Assembly (NCBI GenBank): GCA_002727315.1 | Contig: PBWR01000006.1 | Span: forward strand, 186,001-250,000 | Length of the DNA: 64,000 nucleotides | Direction: 5' to 3' | Source: Alphaproteobacteria bacterium | GTDB lineage: Bacteria > Pseudomonadota > Alphaproteobacteria > UBA6615 | Part shown: positions 8,991 through 17,846 of the stretch, one piece after another | Position numbering within the stretch: position 1 is the stretch's first letter | Layout: every line of letters starts with the position of its first letter | Notes under the pieces: model-generated | Seen by the model: only the letters and a program-made list of their open reading frames with translations | What the model was told of the DNA's origin: nothing | Databases searched by the model: none | Position numbers and translations under genes: made by a program

Positions 8991-10382
8991 ATGACAGATA
9001 GAATTCCCCGTCTCACCGTGGCGCATTATTCGGGACTACTCGCCTCCCTGATCGGCGCAGCTCTGATCGCCGCCCCCTTATGGACCGACGAACCCGGGGT
9101 GCTCCCGGCAGCGGGCATCATCCTGTTTGCCGTCGTCAACTGGGCGACGGACGCCCTGCCGCCGCATATCACGGCGCTGATCTTGTTCCTGTTCTCTGCC
9201 GTCTTTGCGATCGCGCCTCCGGATATCGTGTTCTCCGGCTTTCATGCCAGCGCCACCTGGCTGGTCTTCGGCGGTTTCGTGATCTCGGTGGCCGTACATC
9301 GGTCGGGGCTGGGTGCACGTATGGTCCAGGCACTGATGATCCACCTGCCGGGGCGTTATCTGATGATGGCGGGCGGATTGGCGATCGCTGGCATGCTGCT
9401 GAGCTTCATCATGCCATCGGCCTCGGGACGCGCAGTCATGATGGCACCGCTGGCCGTGGCGCTCGCCGACCAGCTCGGCTTCCATGAAAACACCCGCGCC
9501 CGGCACGGACTGGTCCTGGCCGCCGGCTGGGGCACCACGGTTCCCGCGTTCGGGATCCTGCCTTCCAACGTCGTGAACATGGCGTTTGTTGGTGCGGCCG
9601 AGGGAATCCACGGTATCGGGTTCACCTATTTCGGCTACACCTTCCTGAACTACCCGGTTGTCGGATTCCTGGGCGCGATGATCGTCATCCCGTTGATTGC
9701 GATCCTGTTCGGCGCCAAACCGGAACCGCGCGGCAAGGCCCCATTGCAGACCCAGTGGAGCAGCGCGGAACGCCGGCTGATGGGCATCATGCTGATCGCG
9801 CTCGCGCTCTGGATGACGGATTCGCTGCACGGGACTTCGCCGGCCTGGATCGCGCTGGGCGCGGCCTTGTTATGTGTGACACCGGGCATCGGCATACTCC
9901 CGGCTTCCGTCTTCTCCAAGGACATCAACTACGGTGCCTGGCTGTTCGTCGCCGGTGTCATCGGGATGGGCGCCATCGCCAACCATTCCGGTCTTGGCGG
10001 AACAATGGGCGACTGGCTACTGGCCAACGTGCCGCTGACGAAAGACGGCGGGATCGTCACCTTCTACGAAATATTCGCGATCAGCGCAGCCGTGGGCATG
10101 GTCACCACCTTTCCGGCCGCGCCACCGATCGTGACCTCCTTTTCCGACGCAATCGCACAGGCGACCGGGTGGCCGCTGCAATCGGTGCTGCTGGCCCAGG
10201 TGCCAAGCTGGATGATCTATCCGTTCCCCCACGAAGCACCACCCGTTGCCATGGCGATGGCTGTGGGTGGTGTGCCCATGCGCGAGGGTTTCCGGCTCCT
10301 ATCGGTCTATTTTGTGTTCGGAGTACTGATCATTTTGCCGCTGCAATACTTCTGGGGCCGGCTGCTGGGGGTCTATCTGTAA
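8991..10382 (+). CDS. SLC13/DASS-family anion transporter
   Basis: A 463-residue integral membrane protein with roughly twelve hydrophobic segments. Two repeats are visible: one holds MPSASGRAVMMAPLAVALAD followed by GWGTTVPAFGILPSNVVNM, the other TFPAAPPIVTSFSDAIA followed by PFPHEAPPVAMAMAVGG. Such paired re-entrant Ser/Asn/Pro motifs are typical of divalent anion:sodium symporters (di- and tricarboxylates, sulfate). The frame is open for 84 codons upstream, but ATG at 8991 starts the first membrane segment correctly. A 233-base spacer separates it from the divergent FadB gene. A carboxylate feeding the neighbouring catabolic genes is a reasonable guess for its substrate. Confidence 0.85.
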   Translation: MTDRIPRLTVAHYSGLLASLIGAALIAAPLWTDEPGVLPAAGIILFAVVNWATDALPPHITALILFLFSAVFAIAPPDIVFSGFHASATWLVFGGFVISVAVHRSGLGARMVQALMIHLPGRYLMMAGGLAIAGMLLSFIMPSASGRAVMMAPLAVALADQLGFHENTRARHGLVLAAGWGTTVPAFGILPSNVVNMAFVGAAEGIHGIGFTYFGYTFLNYPVVGFLGAMIVIPLIAILFGAKPEPRGKAPLQTQWSSAERRLMGIMLIALALWMTDSLHGTSPAWIALGAALLCVTPGIGILPASVFSKDINYGAWLFVAGVIGMGAIANHSGLGGTMGDWLLANVPLTKDGGIVTFYEIFAISAAVGMVTTFPAAPPIVTSFSDAIAQATGWPLQSVLLAQVPSWMIYPFPHEAPPVAMAMAVGGVPMREGFRLLSVYFVFGVLIILPLQYFWGRLLGVYL

Positions 10383-10433
10383 GCCGGTTCGAAACGCGAC
10401 AAAACCACATCACAACGAACGAAAGGGGATGCC

Positions 10434-10745
10434 ATGCTGTTCATGGTCCGCATCAAGGTGGAACTGCCGGGCGATATGGACCCGGCCCAGGTCGAGGCGC
10501 TCGGCGAGGCGGAGCTGGAGCGCGCGATCGAGCTGATCCAGGCCGGCCGGATGCGCAAGGTCTGGCGCATCATCGGCGAGCGGTCGAACTTTTCGATCTG
10601 GGAGGCGCCGTCGCTGGAAGAGTTCCATGCCGATATTTCGTCGCTGCCGCTTCATCCCTGGATGAGCGTCGACGTCACGCCGATGATCGAACACCCGGCC
10701 ACCAAGGGTTACGAAGAGCGGGTCGGCCCCTTCCCGACGATCTAG
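10434..10745 (+). CDS. muconolactone delta-isomerase family protein
   Basis: A 103-residue protein matching the length and pattern of muconolactone isomerase (CatC): MLFMVRIKVELPGDMD at the N-terminus, RKVWRIIGERSNFSIWEA in the middle and SLPLHPWMSVDVTPM near the end. CatC isomerises muconolactone in the catechol branch of the beta-ketoadipate pathway and forms a decamer. The start follows an AAAGGGGATGCC ribosome site. No catA or catB is nearby; instead it sits beside GSTs and a broken dienelactone hydrolase, so it may serve a modified lactone pathway. Confidence 0.85.
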   Translation: MLFMVRIKVELPGDMDPAQVEALGEAELERAIELIQAGRMRKVWRIIGERSNFSIWEAPSLEEFHADISSLPLHPWMSVDVTPMIEHPATKGYEERVGPFPTI

Positions 10746-10761
10746 CGGCCGGCTGCGGAGG

Positions 10762-11565
10762 CTAGTAGCCCCGCTCGGCCTCGATTTCCCGGGCAGTACG
10801 GTAGACCTCCGGATAGCGCTCGGAAATCTTCGCGCCCGAATAGAAGGCCGCCTGGAAGGATGGCCGGGCCTGCAGGTTGGCGAACCATTCCTCCATGGCC
10901 GGCAGATCACCTTCCCACAGATAGGTGTAGCCGAGATCGTCCATGCGATCGATCAGCGAGGCGACCAGCGCATCGGCCAGGGTGAACTGTTCGCCCATGA
11001 TCCACGGGCCGCCGTTGGCGGAAATATCGCGGTCGATCCGCTCGCAGGTCTGGCGAATCTGCTCCTTGGCATAGTTCACGTCGGCCTCGCCGAAGCCCTT
11101 CTGCGTCATGCGCTGATAAAAGCGTTTCCGCAGCGGAAGCCGGTCGGCATGGGTAGCGAACTCCTCGTCAGAGTATTCCAGGTAGCGCGCCGGGGCGAGC
11201 ATGTTGGCAAATGTCGGCACCCGCACCGCGGGGGTCGGCACTTCCTCGATGTAGCGCATCCATGCCCGCATGCCTGCGCGCGCCACGGGGTCTTCCGGAG
11301 ACATCGGGTTGTCCGGGATGACATCATCGAGATACTCGACGATGGCGGAAGATTCGATCAGCACCGATCCGTCATGGATCATGGTCGGCACCACGCCGTT
11401 GGGATTGATCTTGAGATATTCCGGCGTCAGGTGCTCGAACTTTCCGAGATTAATCTCGTGGGCGATCCAGTCCTTGTCCTTCTCCGGCAGCCCCTTTTCG
11501 GCCAGGGTAATCCGGACCTTCTGGCTGCAGGTCGAATGGTGGCTTTGGTACAGCTCAATCGTCAC
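10762..11565 (-). CDS. glutathione S-transferase family protein (tandem copy A)
   Basis: About 267 residues. The thioredoxin-like N-domain has ELYQSHHSTCSQKVRITLAE, NPNGVVPTMIHDG and ESSAIVEYLDD, with the STCS motif where GSTs hold their catalytic Ser or Cys. The helical C-domain ends with ARPSFQAAFYSG. GTG at 11565 is the best start: GGAGG lies six bases upstream and the resulting MTIELYQ aligns exactly with MGLELYH of copy B; an ATG two codons earlier abuts the GGAGG with no spacing. It overlaps the end of copy B by 11 bases, so the two are coupled. The long C-domain resembles that of beta-etherase or dehalogenase GSTs, but the substrate is unknown. Confidence 0.88.
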   Translation of the reverse strand: MTIELYQSHHSTCSQKVRITLAEKGLPEKDKDWIAHEINLGKFEHLTPEYLKINPNGVVPTMIHDGSVLIESSAIVEYLDDVIPDNPMSPEDPVARAGMRAWMRYIEEVPTPAVRVPTFANMLAPARYLEYSDEEFATHADRLPLRKRFYQRMTQKGFGEADVNYAKEQIRQTCERIDRDISANGGPWIMGEQFTLADALVASLIDRMDDLGYTYLWEGDLPAMEEWFANLQARPSFQAAFYSGAKISERYPEVYRTAREIEAERGY

Positions 11566-12334
11566 TTTCATCCTCCGGGGCGAGATACTCACCGTATTTT
11601 TCGCTGAGATTGGTGTTGGCATAGAACGCAACGTCAAAGGAGGGGCGCGCCTTGATCCGTGCGAACCATGCCGTCATCTCCGGCAGGTCATCCTCCCACA
11701 ACCGACCGTAGCTCATATCCGCCATCCTCTGGATGAGCGGCGTCAGGGTCGCATCGATCAGCGTGTATTGCGCGCCCATGATCCAGGGCCCGCGGGTGTC
11801 GCGAACAGACGCGTCGATGCGTTCCGTGGTCTGACGAATCTGGGCAAGCGCATTGTCCACCTCTTCGGTGCTGAATCCGTCGATCCTGCCCATCCGGCGA
11901 TAGAACGCCTTGCGCAGCGGCATCTTCTCGACGCGCGCCTGGAATTCCTCCTCCGAGGCATTCTCGTATCGCAAGGGCCGGAACACGCGGTTGAAGGACG
12001 GCACACGCACCGCCGGGGTCGGGACCTCTTCCATGTAGCGCATCCAGGAACGCAGGCGCGCACGCCCCAGCGCATCGGACGGCGACAGTGGTGGATCGGG
12101 ATAGATCTCGTCTAGATACTCGACGATGACCGAGGATTCGATCACCGGTTCGCCGTCATGTATCAGCGTCGGGACCACGCCGTTCGGGTTGAGCTTCAGA
12201 TATTCCGGCGTGAGATGATCGCCGGTCGCGAAATGCAGCACGTGGCTTTCCCACTCCAGCCCCTTCTCGGCCAGGCAGATCCGGACCTTCTGGCTGCAGG
12301 TCGAATGATCGGAGTGATACAGCTCAAGTCCCAT
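11555..12334 (-). CDS. glutathione S-transferase family protein (tandem copy B)
   Basis: About 259 residues and clearly paralogous to copy A: ELYHSDHSTCSQKVRICLAE, NPNGVVPTLIHDG, ESSVIVEYLDE and RSWMRYMEEVPTPAVRVPSF are almost repeated between the two. The start ATG at 12334 has GGAGG at eight bases. It is the first gene of a two-gene operon. Tandem GSTs of this kind are known where two stereoisomers or two successive glutathione-dependent steps are handled, as in lignin ether cleavage; that is only an analogy here. Confidence 0.88.
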   Translation of the reverse strand: MGLELYHSDHSTCSQKVRICLAEKGLEWESHVLHFATGDHLTPEYLKLNPNGVVPTLIHDGEPVIESSVIVEYLDEIYPDPPLSPSDALGRARLRSWMRYMEEVPTPAVRVPSFNRVFRPLRYENASEEEFQARVEKMPLRKAFYRRMGRIDGFSTEEVDNALAQIRQTTERIDASVRDTRGPWIMGAQYTLIDATLTPLIQRMADMSYGRLWEDDLPEMTAWFARIKARPSFDVAFYANTNLSEKYGEYLAPEDESDD

Positions 12335-12438
12335 GGGGGTTTCCTCCCGATATTTTGATTCCGTGGCGCTGGACGCCGGGACCCGCCTTTTTATATCAAT
12401 CTCATCGACCGCCGTCCCCGCACACACGAATAGCTTCC

Positions 12439-13484
12439 ATGGCGAAACTGCACGTCAGACCCTTCATGATTTCCGGCCTGGTGGCCGCCGTTCTTGCGTT
12501 CGCAACGCCGGCGCACCCGGACACGATCGATCTCACGACATGGCCGGATGCCCAATCATTGTCCGGCGTGCGCGGCGAACTCGTCACCTTCCCCAGCTAC
12601 AGCCCCTTCAAACTGTGGGAAGCCGGGAAGGGCGATACGCTCGACCCCCGACTGAAGCTCGCGCCGCGCTGTTCCTGCCCGACGGCGCCAGCGCCGAGAA
12701 CCCGGCCCCCGCGGTCGTGTTGCGGAACGGTGCGGCCGGCGTGCTCGGGTCTCGCGAGCTGACCTATGGCGCCCAGTTTTCGGAAATGGGTGTCGCCGCG
12801 CTCGTCATCGATGCCTTCGGCGCGCTGCGCGACCGGGCCACGGGGTGCATCAACCGCTTTCTGGAAATCACCGAGACCATGGCGCTGGCCGCCGCCTATG
12901 CCGGCCTGCGCCATCTGGATTTCCTGCCCGAGGTCGATGGCGACCGGGTCGCGCTGATGGGATTTTCCTAAGGCGGCATGTCGACCATGCTCGGGGCCTT
13001 TGCCCAGACCGCCGAGGCCCTGAACCCCGGCGGGAAGCGTTTCGCGGCGCACGTATCCTATAACGGCCCGTGCATCGCCCAGTTCGATGACATCCGCGCC
13101 ACCGGTGCACCGGTCTTGCTGCTGGCCCGTTCGGAAGACGGCATCGTCGATCCCGAACGCTGCAACGATATCGTCGAGGATCTGCGCGAGGGCGGCGCGG
13201 AGGCCAAGTTTGTCGTCTATGAAGGCGCCTATCACCAGTGGGACGGCAGCTTCCCGGGGCCCCGCACCATCGGCCGCAATCTGGCCGGATGCGACCTCAA
13301 CGTGAATGCCAAGGGGGTCGTCCGCGACATGCTGACGCTGCTGCCCATGTCGGGACCGTTCCTACGCAAGGTCATCCTTGGGGTGTGTTCCGATAGCGAA
13401 GGCTATCTGATCGGCCGTGACGACGCGGTGCGCGACCACGATGTCGGCATGTTCCTGATGCGGGCGTTCAAGGGCCGCAGCTAG
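12439..13484 (+). pseudogene. dienelactone hydrolase family protein, frameshift plus nonsense
   Basis: The frame begins with a secretion signal (MAKLHVRPFMISGLVAAVLA, cut near AHPD) and reads to about GDTLDPRL near 12650. Homology then continues in another frame with AALFLPDGASAENP, PAVVLRNGAAGVLGSREL and VDGDRVALMGFS, so one base appears to be missing. At 12969 a TAA falls in the nucleophile elbow: GFS-stop-GGM, where the family has GFSYGG. The rest (SEDGIVDPER with the catalytic Asp, YEGAYHQWDG with the His) is intact to 13484. Intact it would be an exported alpha/beta hydrolase of about 350 residues. Its stop shares CTAG with the opposing methyltransferase gene. Confidence 0.85.
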
Positions 13485-14173
13485 ATTTCGGCCTCGGTCT
13501 GGCAGCAGACCGCAAACAGCGGGTCGCTATGCAGGCCCGGCGCCGCGAGCTTCAGATGAACCGGTTCGTCGAAGCCGCGGGCATGGCGAAAATAGGCATC
13601 GACCAGGCCGATATGGCCCGCATCATCGAGCCCGCGCCAGATCGCCACGGCCTTGGTCGGGAAACACCGGTTCGAGAAGGTCACTGCGCAGATACCGCCC
13701 GGACTCAGGACGCGGGCGATCTCGGCAAACACGTCGAGGGGCCGCACGAGATACTGCACCGACAGTGCGATCAGGCAGGCATCGAAGGACCCGTCCCCGA
13801 ACAGCAGCACCGGATCCGCGTTCAGATCGTGGACCAGGCGGTCCGTCAGGCGGGGATTGGCGTCCAGTTCCACCGCGTTCATGCCGAGCCCGGTGACACC
13901 GTCATAAACACCGTCTTCGGGCAGGTGAGAGGCCCAGCTCGACATCAGGTCCAGCACCCGGCATCCGGCCGGAAGCAGTTGGCGATAGAAATCCGTCAGG
14001 GCCGCCCGGCCCGCATCGTCGAGGTGATGGACCAGACGTTCGGGCCGGTAGAAGTCCGCGTCGTCGCCGTTGTCGACACGCACGAAATGGTCCGGCGTAA
14101 ACGGAGGCTCGCCGTCGCTCACGTCAATATCCGCACGCGGCACCGTCGCTGCGCGGGTCTGCACCTGCCTCAA
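13481..14173 (-). CDS. class I SAM-dependent methyltransferase
   Basis: Up to 230 residues. The Rossmann SAM-binding motif I is modified (CRVLDLMSSWASHLP), followed by GMNAVELDANPRL, GDGSFDACLIALSVQYL and a motif-III helix EIARVLSPGGICAVTFSNRCFP. The farthest start is TTG at 14173, which overlaps the upstream gamma-glutamyltransferase-like gene by 50 bases. GTG at 14122, one base after that gene's stop, gives 213 residues and is equally possible. It follows that gene on the same strand and may be coupled to it. Substrate unknown. Confidence 0.82.
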   Translation of the reverse strand: MRQVQTRAATVPRADIDVSDGEPPFTPDHFVRVDNGDDADFYRPERLVHHLDDAGRAALTDFYRQLLPAGCRVLDLMSSWASHLPEDGVYDGVTGLGMNAVELDANPRLTDRLVHDLNADPVLLFGDGSFDACLIALSVQYLVRPLDVFAEIARVLSPGGICAVTFSNRCFPTKAVAIWRGLDDAGHIGLVDAYFRHARGFDEPVHLKLAAPGLHSDPLFAVCCQTEAEI

Positions 14174-15713
14174 TCATACCGTCGGGCCGGCGTACGAGGG
14201 TACCGGCATGCCCCATCAGGTCGCTGAAGGGCCCGACCACCTCTATATCGTGGCCGGCATCGCGAAGCGCATCGATAACGGGTTCGGGGAAGCGGGATTC
14301 GATCTTCAGGTTGGTGGAGTCGCTGCCCCATGTCCGGCCCAGCAGCCAGCGCGGTGCAGTGATCGCGGCCTGCACGGGCTGTCCGAACCGGACGTGGCGG
14401 GAGAATATAGCGGCCTGCGTCTGCGGCTGCCCCTCGCCGCCCATGGTTCCGTATGACATGACCCGCCCGTCATCGAACCGCGCCAGCGCCGGGTTCAGCG
14501 TGTGGAACGGCTTGCGGCCCGGTTGCAACGGGTTCAGCGCATCGGGGTCGAGCGCGAAGCTGGCGCCGCGGTTCTGCCAGGTGATCCCCGTTTCGGGCAG
14601 CACCACGCCGGATCCGAACTCCCAGTACAGGCTCTGGATGAAGCTGACCGCGTTGCCGTCCTTGTCGATGACCCCCATCCAGATCGTGTCGCTGTCGGTC
14701 CCGCCGCGCCGCCAGTCGCTCGCGCGCTTGCGGTCGATGGCCGCGGCCAGCCCGTCCACGGTCTCGGCGGTCAGGAATGTCTCCGGTGCCGGCTCCATAA
14801 ACGCCGGGTCGGTAATGTGGCGGTCGCGAATCACAAAGGCCTGCTTGCTGGCCTCGACCAGCAGATGGACAAAGTCGAAACCGTCGGCGTCCGCACAATG
14901 AAGCCGGTCAAACGCGCCGAGGATCAGCAGCGAGGCCAGGCCCTGGGTCGGGGGGGGCATGTTGTAGACCGTCGCGTCGCCCACCGGGAATGACAGGGGC
15001 GGTTTGACCGCGGCCTGGTGCGCGGCCAGATCACCGCGCTCGACGGGGCTTCCGACGGCCGCCAGGTCGGCGCCGATCGCGGCGGCCAGGTCGCCGCGGT
15101 AGAAATCCTCCGTCCCCGCCTCACCGATACGGGCCAGTGTATCGGCCAGGCGCGGTTGGCGAAACACATCGCCGCGTGCCGGAACAGCACCGCCGGGAGT
15201 ATAGACATCCGCGAAACCGGTCGCGTCGCCCATCTCGGGCATTTTCTCGATGGTGTTCGTCACCTGGCCCGCCGTGACCGCGACACCGTCGCGCGCATAG
15301 CCGATGGCGTCCGCCAGAAGCCTGTCGAGGGGCAGCCGTCCGCCCCAGCTCTTCGAAATCTCCTCCGCCGCACCCCAGCCGGAAATCGTGCCGGCCACCG
15401 TCAGCGCCGCCAAAGGCCCGCGCGGCGGGATGATGTCGCAACCCTCCTCCCGGTAACGGTCGATCTTGGCGCCGGTGCCGGCACCGCCGCAGGCATCGAT
15501 GGCGATGGGATCCCCACCCGCCGGCGAGATCAGCCAGAACCCGTCGCCGCCGATCGAATTCATGTGCGGGTAAACGACGGCGATGGCCGCCGCAGCCGCA
15601 ATCATGGCCTCCAGCGCGTTGCCGCCTTCCCGCAGGACGGACAGTCCGGTTTCCGCCGCCAGGTGATGCGGTGCGACCACCATGCCGTGAGGTGCGAATG
15701 TCGAGTTGAGCAT
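14124..15713 (-). CDS. gamma-glutamyltransferase-like Ntn hydrolase
   Basis: A 529-residue protein of the gamma-glutamyltranspeptidase family. The heavy-chain part begins with MVVAPHHLAAETGLSVLREG and GGNALEAMIAAAAAIAV. The processing site is kept: SDTIWMGVIDKDGNAVS aligns with the E. coli NTTHYSVVDKDGNAV region, so the catalytic Thr is present. TMGGEGQPQTQAAIF matches the family's oxyanion-side glycine motif. I see no signal peptide at the chosen ATG (15713), so the enzyme may be cytoplasmic, unlike classical GGT. Several such proteins act as glutaryl/acyl-amide hydrolases or in glutathione conjugate breakdown; the nearby GST pair makes the last idea attractive. Confidence 0.87.
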   Translation of the reverse strand: MLNSTFAPHGMVVAPHHLAAETGLSVLREGGNALEAMIAAAAAIAVVYPHMNSIGGDGFWLISPAGGDPIAIDACGGAGTGAKIDRYREEGCDIIPPRGPLAALTVAGTISGWGAAEEISKSWGGRLPLDRLLADAIGYARDGVAVTAGQVTNTIEKMPEMGDATGFADVYTPGGAVPARGDVFRQPRLADTLARIGEAGTEDFYRGDLAAAIGADLAAVGSPVERGDLAAHQAAVKPPLSFPVGDATVYNMPPPTQGLASLLILGAFDRLHCADADGFDFVHLLVEASKQAFVIRDRHITDPAFMEPAPETFLTAETVDGLAAAIDRKRASDWRRGGTDSDTIWMGVIDKDGNAVSFIQSLYWEFGSGVVLPETGITWQNRGASFALDPDALNPLQPGRKPFHTLNPALARFDDGRVMSYGTMGGEGQPQTQAAIFSRHVRFGQPVQAAITAPRWLLGRTWGSDSTNLKIESRFPEPVIDALRDAGHDIEVVGPFSDLMGHAGTLVRRPDGMIEAGADPRSDGAACGY

Positions 15714-15787
15714 GCCGTCTGTCCACTTCAGTAACAGGACGGGCGGCACCAGCTGGCGCCGCCCGTCACACAATCATGTGCCGAGGG

Positions 15788-17029
15788 TTATTCGGCCGCT
15801 TCGGCTTCGGGAAAATCGGCAATCTCGTCCAGGGCGGGTTTGATCTCCTGCATGAAAATCCGCAGCTGGTCGATCATGTCGTCCTTCGGGCACTGGGCGT
15901 AGTGATAGATCAGCGTGATGTATTCCGCCGGAAGCTGCTTCCATTGTTCAACGTAGGAATCTCGCACCTCGGAGACCGTGCCGTACTGGAACAGCCCGGT
16001 TCCGTCCATCAACTCGAGCACCTCGTCCCTGGAGGCGTTTTGTGCCTTCTCCGTCCAGTCCGGGAACAATGGCCCGTAGAAGTTCATGAAGATGTCGCTC
16101 GACCAGTCGAGCATCTTCTGGGCCCCGTCATCGTGGCTTTCGCCCACATGGGGCCAGCGCACGATGGCCTGGTTCTGGCCATGAGCGAAGTTGTAGCCGT
16201 TCTCGTTCGCTACCTCGGTGTAGCGCGGGCCATAGTCCGCGCACCGGCCGATGCTCGAGAAATAGGACGGGATGAAGCCGCGCTTGCCCGCATACTCGAC
16301 AGTCTCGATCGAGGCGTTGGAGGCGATGAAAACCTTGGGATGGGGCCGGGTATAGGGTGCCGGCACGACGGAAATCTTGCGCAGATTGCCGTCCTCATCC
16401 ATCTCGCCCGGCGCACCCATCTGGCGGGTGATATCACCCATGAACCAGCCTTCGAGGCCGGTGTCGTGGGGATAGGGGTATTCCCATAGATCGCTCTTGT
16501 AGTCAAAGGCCTCTTCGGTCCAGGCCTTCACGACGATGTCGACCTGTTCTTCGAAAATCTTGCGGTTGTGCTCGTCCGACGCGCTCTTGTCCGACAGGGT
16601 TGCGACCGAACCCAGCTTCTGGCCGAGCACGTTCGCCCAGCGGGACTGGTATCCACGTGCGAAGCCGACGAAACACCGGCCCTTGGTCATGTGGTCGAGG
16701 GTCGCGGTCTCCTCCGCCACACGGATCGGGTCATCCACGCTCATGACATAGCCGAGAGATCCGATGTTCAAGTTCTTCGACAATCCCGCCCAGTAGCCCG
16801 TGTTGATTCCGATACTGGGTCCGACCTCGTAGCCTTCCGAATGGAAATGATGCTCGATGGACGAAACGCCCCAGACCCCGAGATCGTCCATGGCCCGGAT
16901 CAGGTCCGGGAACCCGTTCATCGCCTCCTGGTAGCGCTCGCGGTTCCGTCCGATGGGGCGAAGTTCCTTGCGCTCCTCCGGGCTGTCGGCGCGGAGCATG
17001 GGGTACATCTGAACCAGAACTTTCACCAT
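15788..17029 (-). CDS. LLM-class (luciferase-like) flavin-dependent oxidoreductase
   Basis: A 413-residue protein of the bacterial luciferase / LLM superfamily. Near the N-terminus WGVSSIEHHFHSEGYEVGP is the usual EHH motif, followed by GSLGYVMSVDDPIRVAEETATLDHMTKGR and GFARGYQSRW; the former is longer than needed and is given only as its core SVDDPIRVAEE. C-terminal PHPKVFIASNASIETVEYAG is the family's phosphate-binding end. Enzymes of this group are two-component monooxygenases that need reduced FMN from a reductase. Start ATG has GGAGAAG upstream. The acidic tail EAEAAE is unusual but harmless. It is followed upstream by a CMD-family gene on the same strand; substrate unknown. Confidence 0.87.
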   Translation of the reverse strand: MVKVLVQMYPMLRADSPEERKELRPIGRNRERYQEAMNGFPDLIRAMDDLGVWGVSSIEHHFHSEGYEVGPSIGINTGYWAGLSKNLNIGSLGYVMSVDDPIRVAEETATLDHMTKGRCFVGFARGYQSRWANVLGQKLGSVATLSDKSASDEHNRKIFEEQVDIVVKAWTEEAFDYKSDLWEYPYPHDTGLEGWFMGDITRQMGAPGEMDEDGNLRKISVVPAPYTRPHPKVFIASNASIETVEYAGKRGFIPSYFSSIGRCADYGPRYTEVANENGYNFAHGQNQAIVRWPHVGESHDDGAQKMLDWSSDIFMNFYGPLFPDWTEKAQNASRDEVLELMDGTGLFQYGTVSEVRDSYVEQWKQLPAEYITLIYHYAQCPKDDMIDQLRIFMQEIKPALDEIADFPEAEAAE

Positions 17030-17075
17030 GACATCTTCTCCTTCTTATTCTTGTGCCGTCCGTCGGCGGTACGAA

Positions 17076-17648
17076 CTACACGTTGAAGGGCGGTGCGGTA
17101 CTGCCCTCTTCCAGCGACAGACGCATCGTGTTTATGAACCGCGCCAGCATGCCGTAGTAACCGATCATGATCGTCATATCGACGAAACCGTCATTCCCGA
17201 GCGCATCCTTCAGGGCCTCGACAGTGTCGTCATCGACCTCTTCATTGCGTGTCACGAGACGTGCGTAGCGTGTGGCCAGACCGACGAGGCCCTCTTCGGC
17301 CTCGATTTCGGGCGTGCCGACCTTCTTCAGCATGTCCTCGGGTGCACCGACCTTCAGGGCGAACTCCCAGTGGTGGCCCCATTCATAGGAACAGCGAAGC
17401 TCCTGCGCGACCGTCAGGATCACGTATTCGCGGAGCGCATCGTCGAACTTCGTGCCGTAGCGAACATGCGCGCCGACAGGGCAGACGGCCGCCAGGGCGC
17501 CCGGACTGTTGGCCAGCAACGCAAACACGTTTGGCATGGTCGTGCGGCCGCGCGAACGGATCACCTCGTCATAATCGTCCAGAAACTCCGGCGGGCAATC
17601 TTCCCGCTCGACGCGCCCAAGGCGTGCGTTTTCCAATCCCGTCGACAC
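17076..17648 (-). CDS. carboxymuconolactone decarboxylase (CMD) family protein
   Basis: A 190-residue alpha-helical protein of the CMD/AhpD superfamily. The active-site helix reads QELRCSYEWGHHWEFA: one Cys and the His of AhpD are present, but the second Cys of the CxxC pair is replaced by Glu. It is therefore unlikely to be a true AhpD peroxidase and could be a decarboxylase or isomerase. The start is GTG with GGGGGAG upstream. It precedes the LLM monooxygenase gene by about 50 bases and may form an operon with it. A second CMD-family gene lies at 61577-62134. Confidence 0.85.
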   Translation of the reverse strand: MSTGLENARLGRVEREDCPPEFLDDYDEVIRSRGRTTMPNVFALLANSPGALAAVCPVGAHVRYGTKFDDALREYVILTVAQELRCSYEWGHHWEFALKVGAPEDMLKKVGTPEIEAEEGLVGLATRYARLVTRNEEVDDDTVEALKDALGNDGFVDMTIMIGYYGMLARFINTMRLSLEEGSTAPPFNV

Positions 17649-17846
17649 AATCCCACTCCCCCGTAAATCCTGGATTCTGCGGCATCGTTAGCCGATGGCC
17701 GCGTCTTGCTTGGTATGAGCAAACCACCATCGTATCACCGGCGTCAACGCTGGCACGCCAAATCGACGGGATGTGTGCTACATGCGAAATGTAGGCGTTG
17801 CGGGCCGATGGACGGAACGCCACAGATCGACGCGGGACGAACGCAG

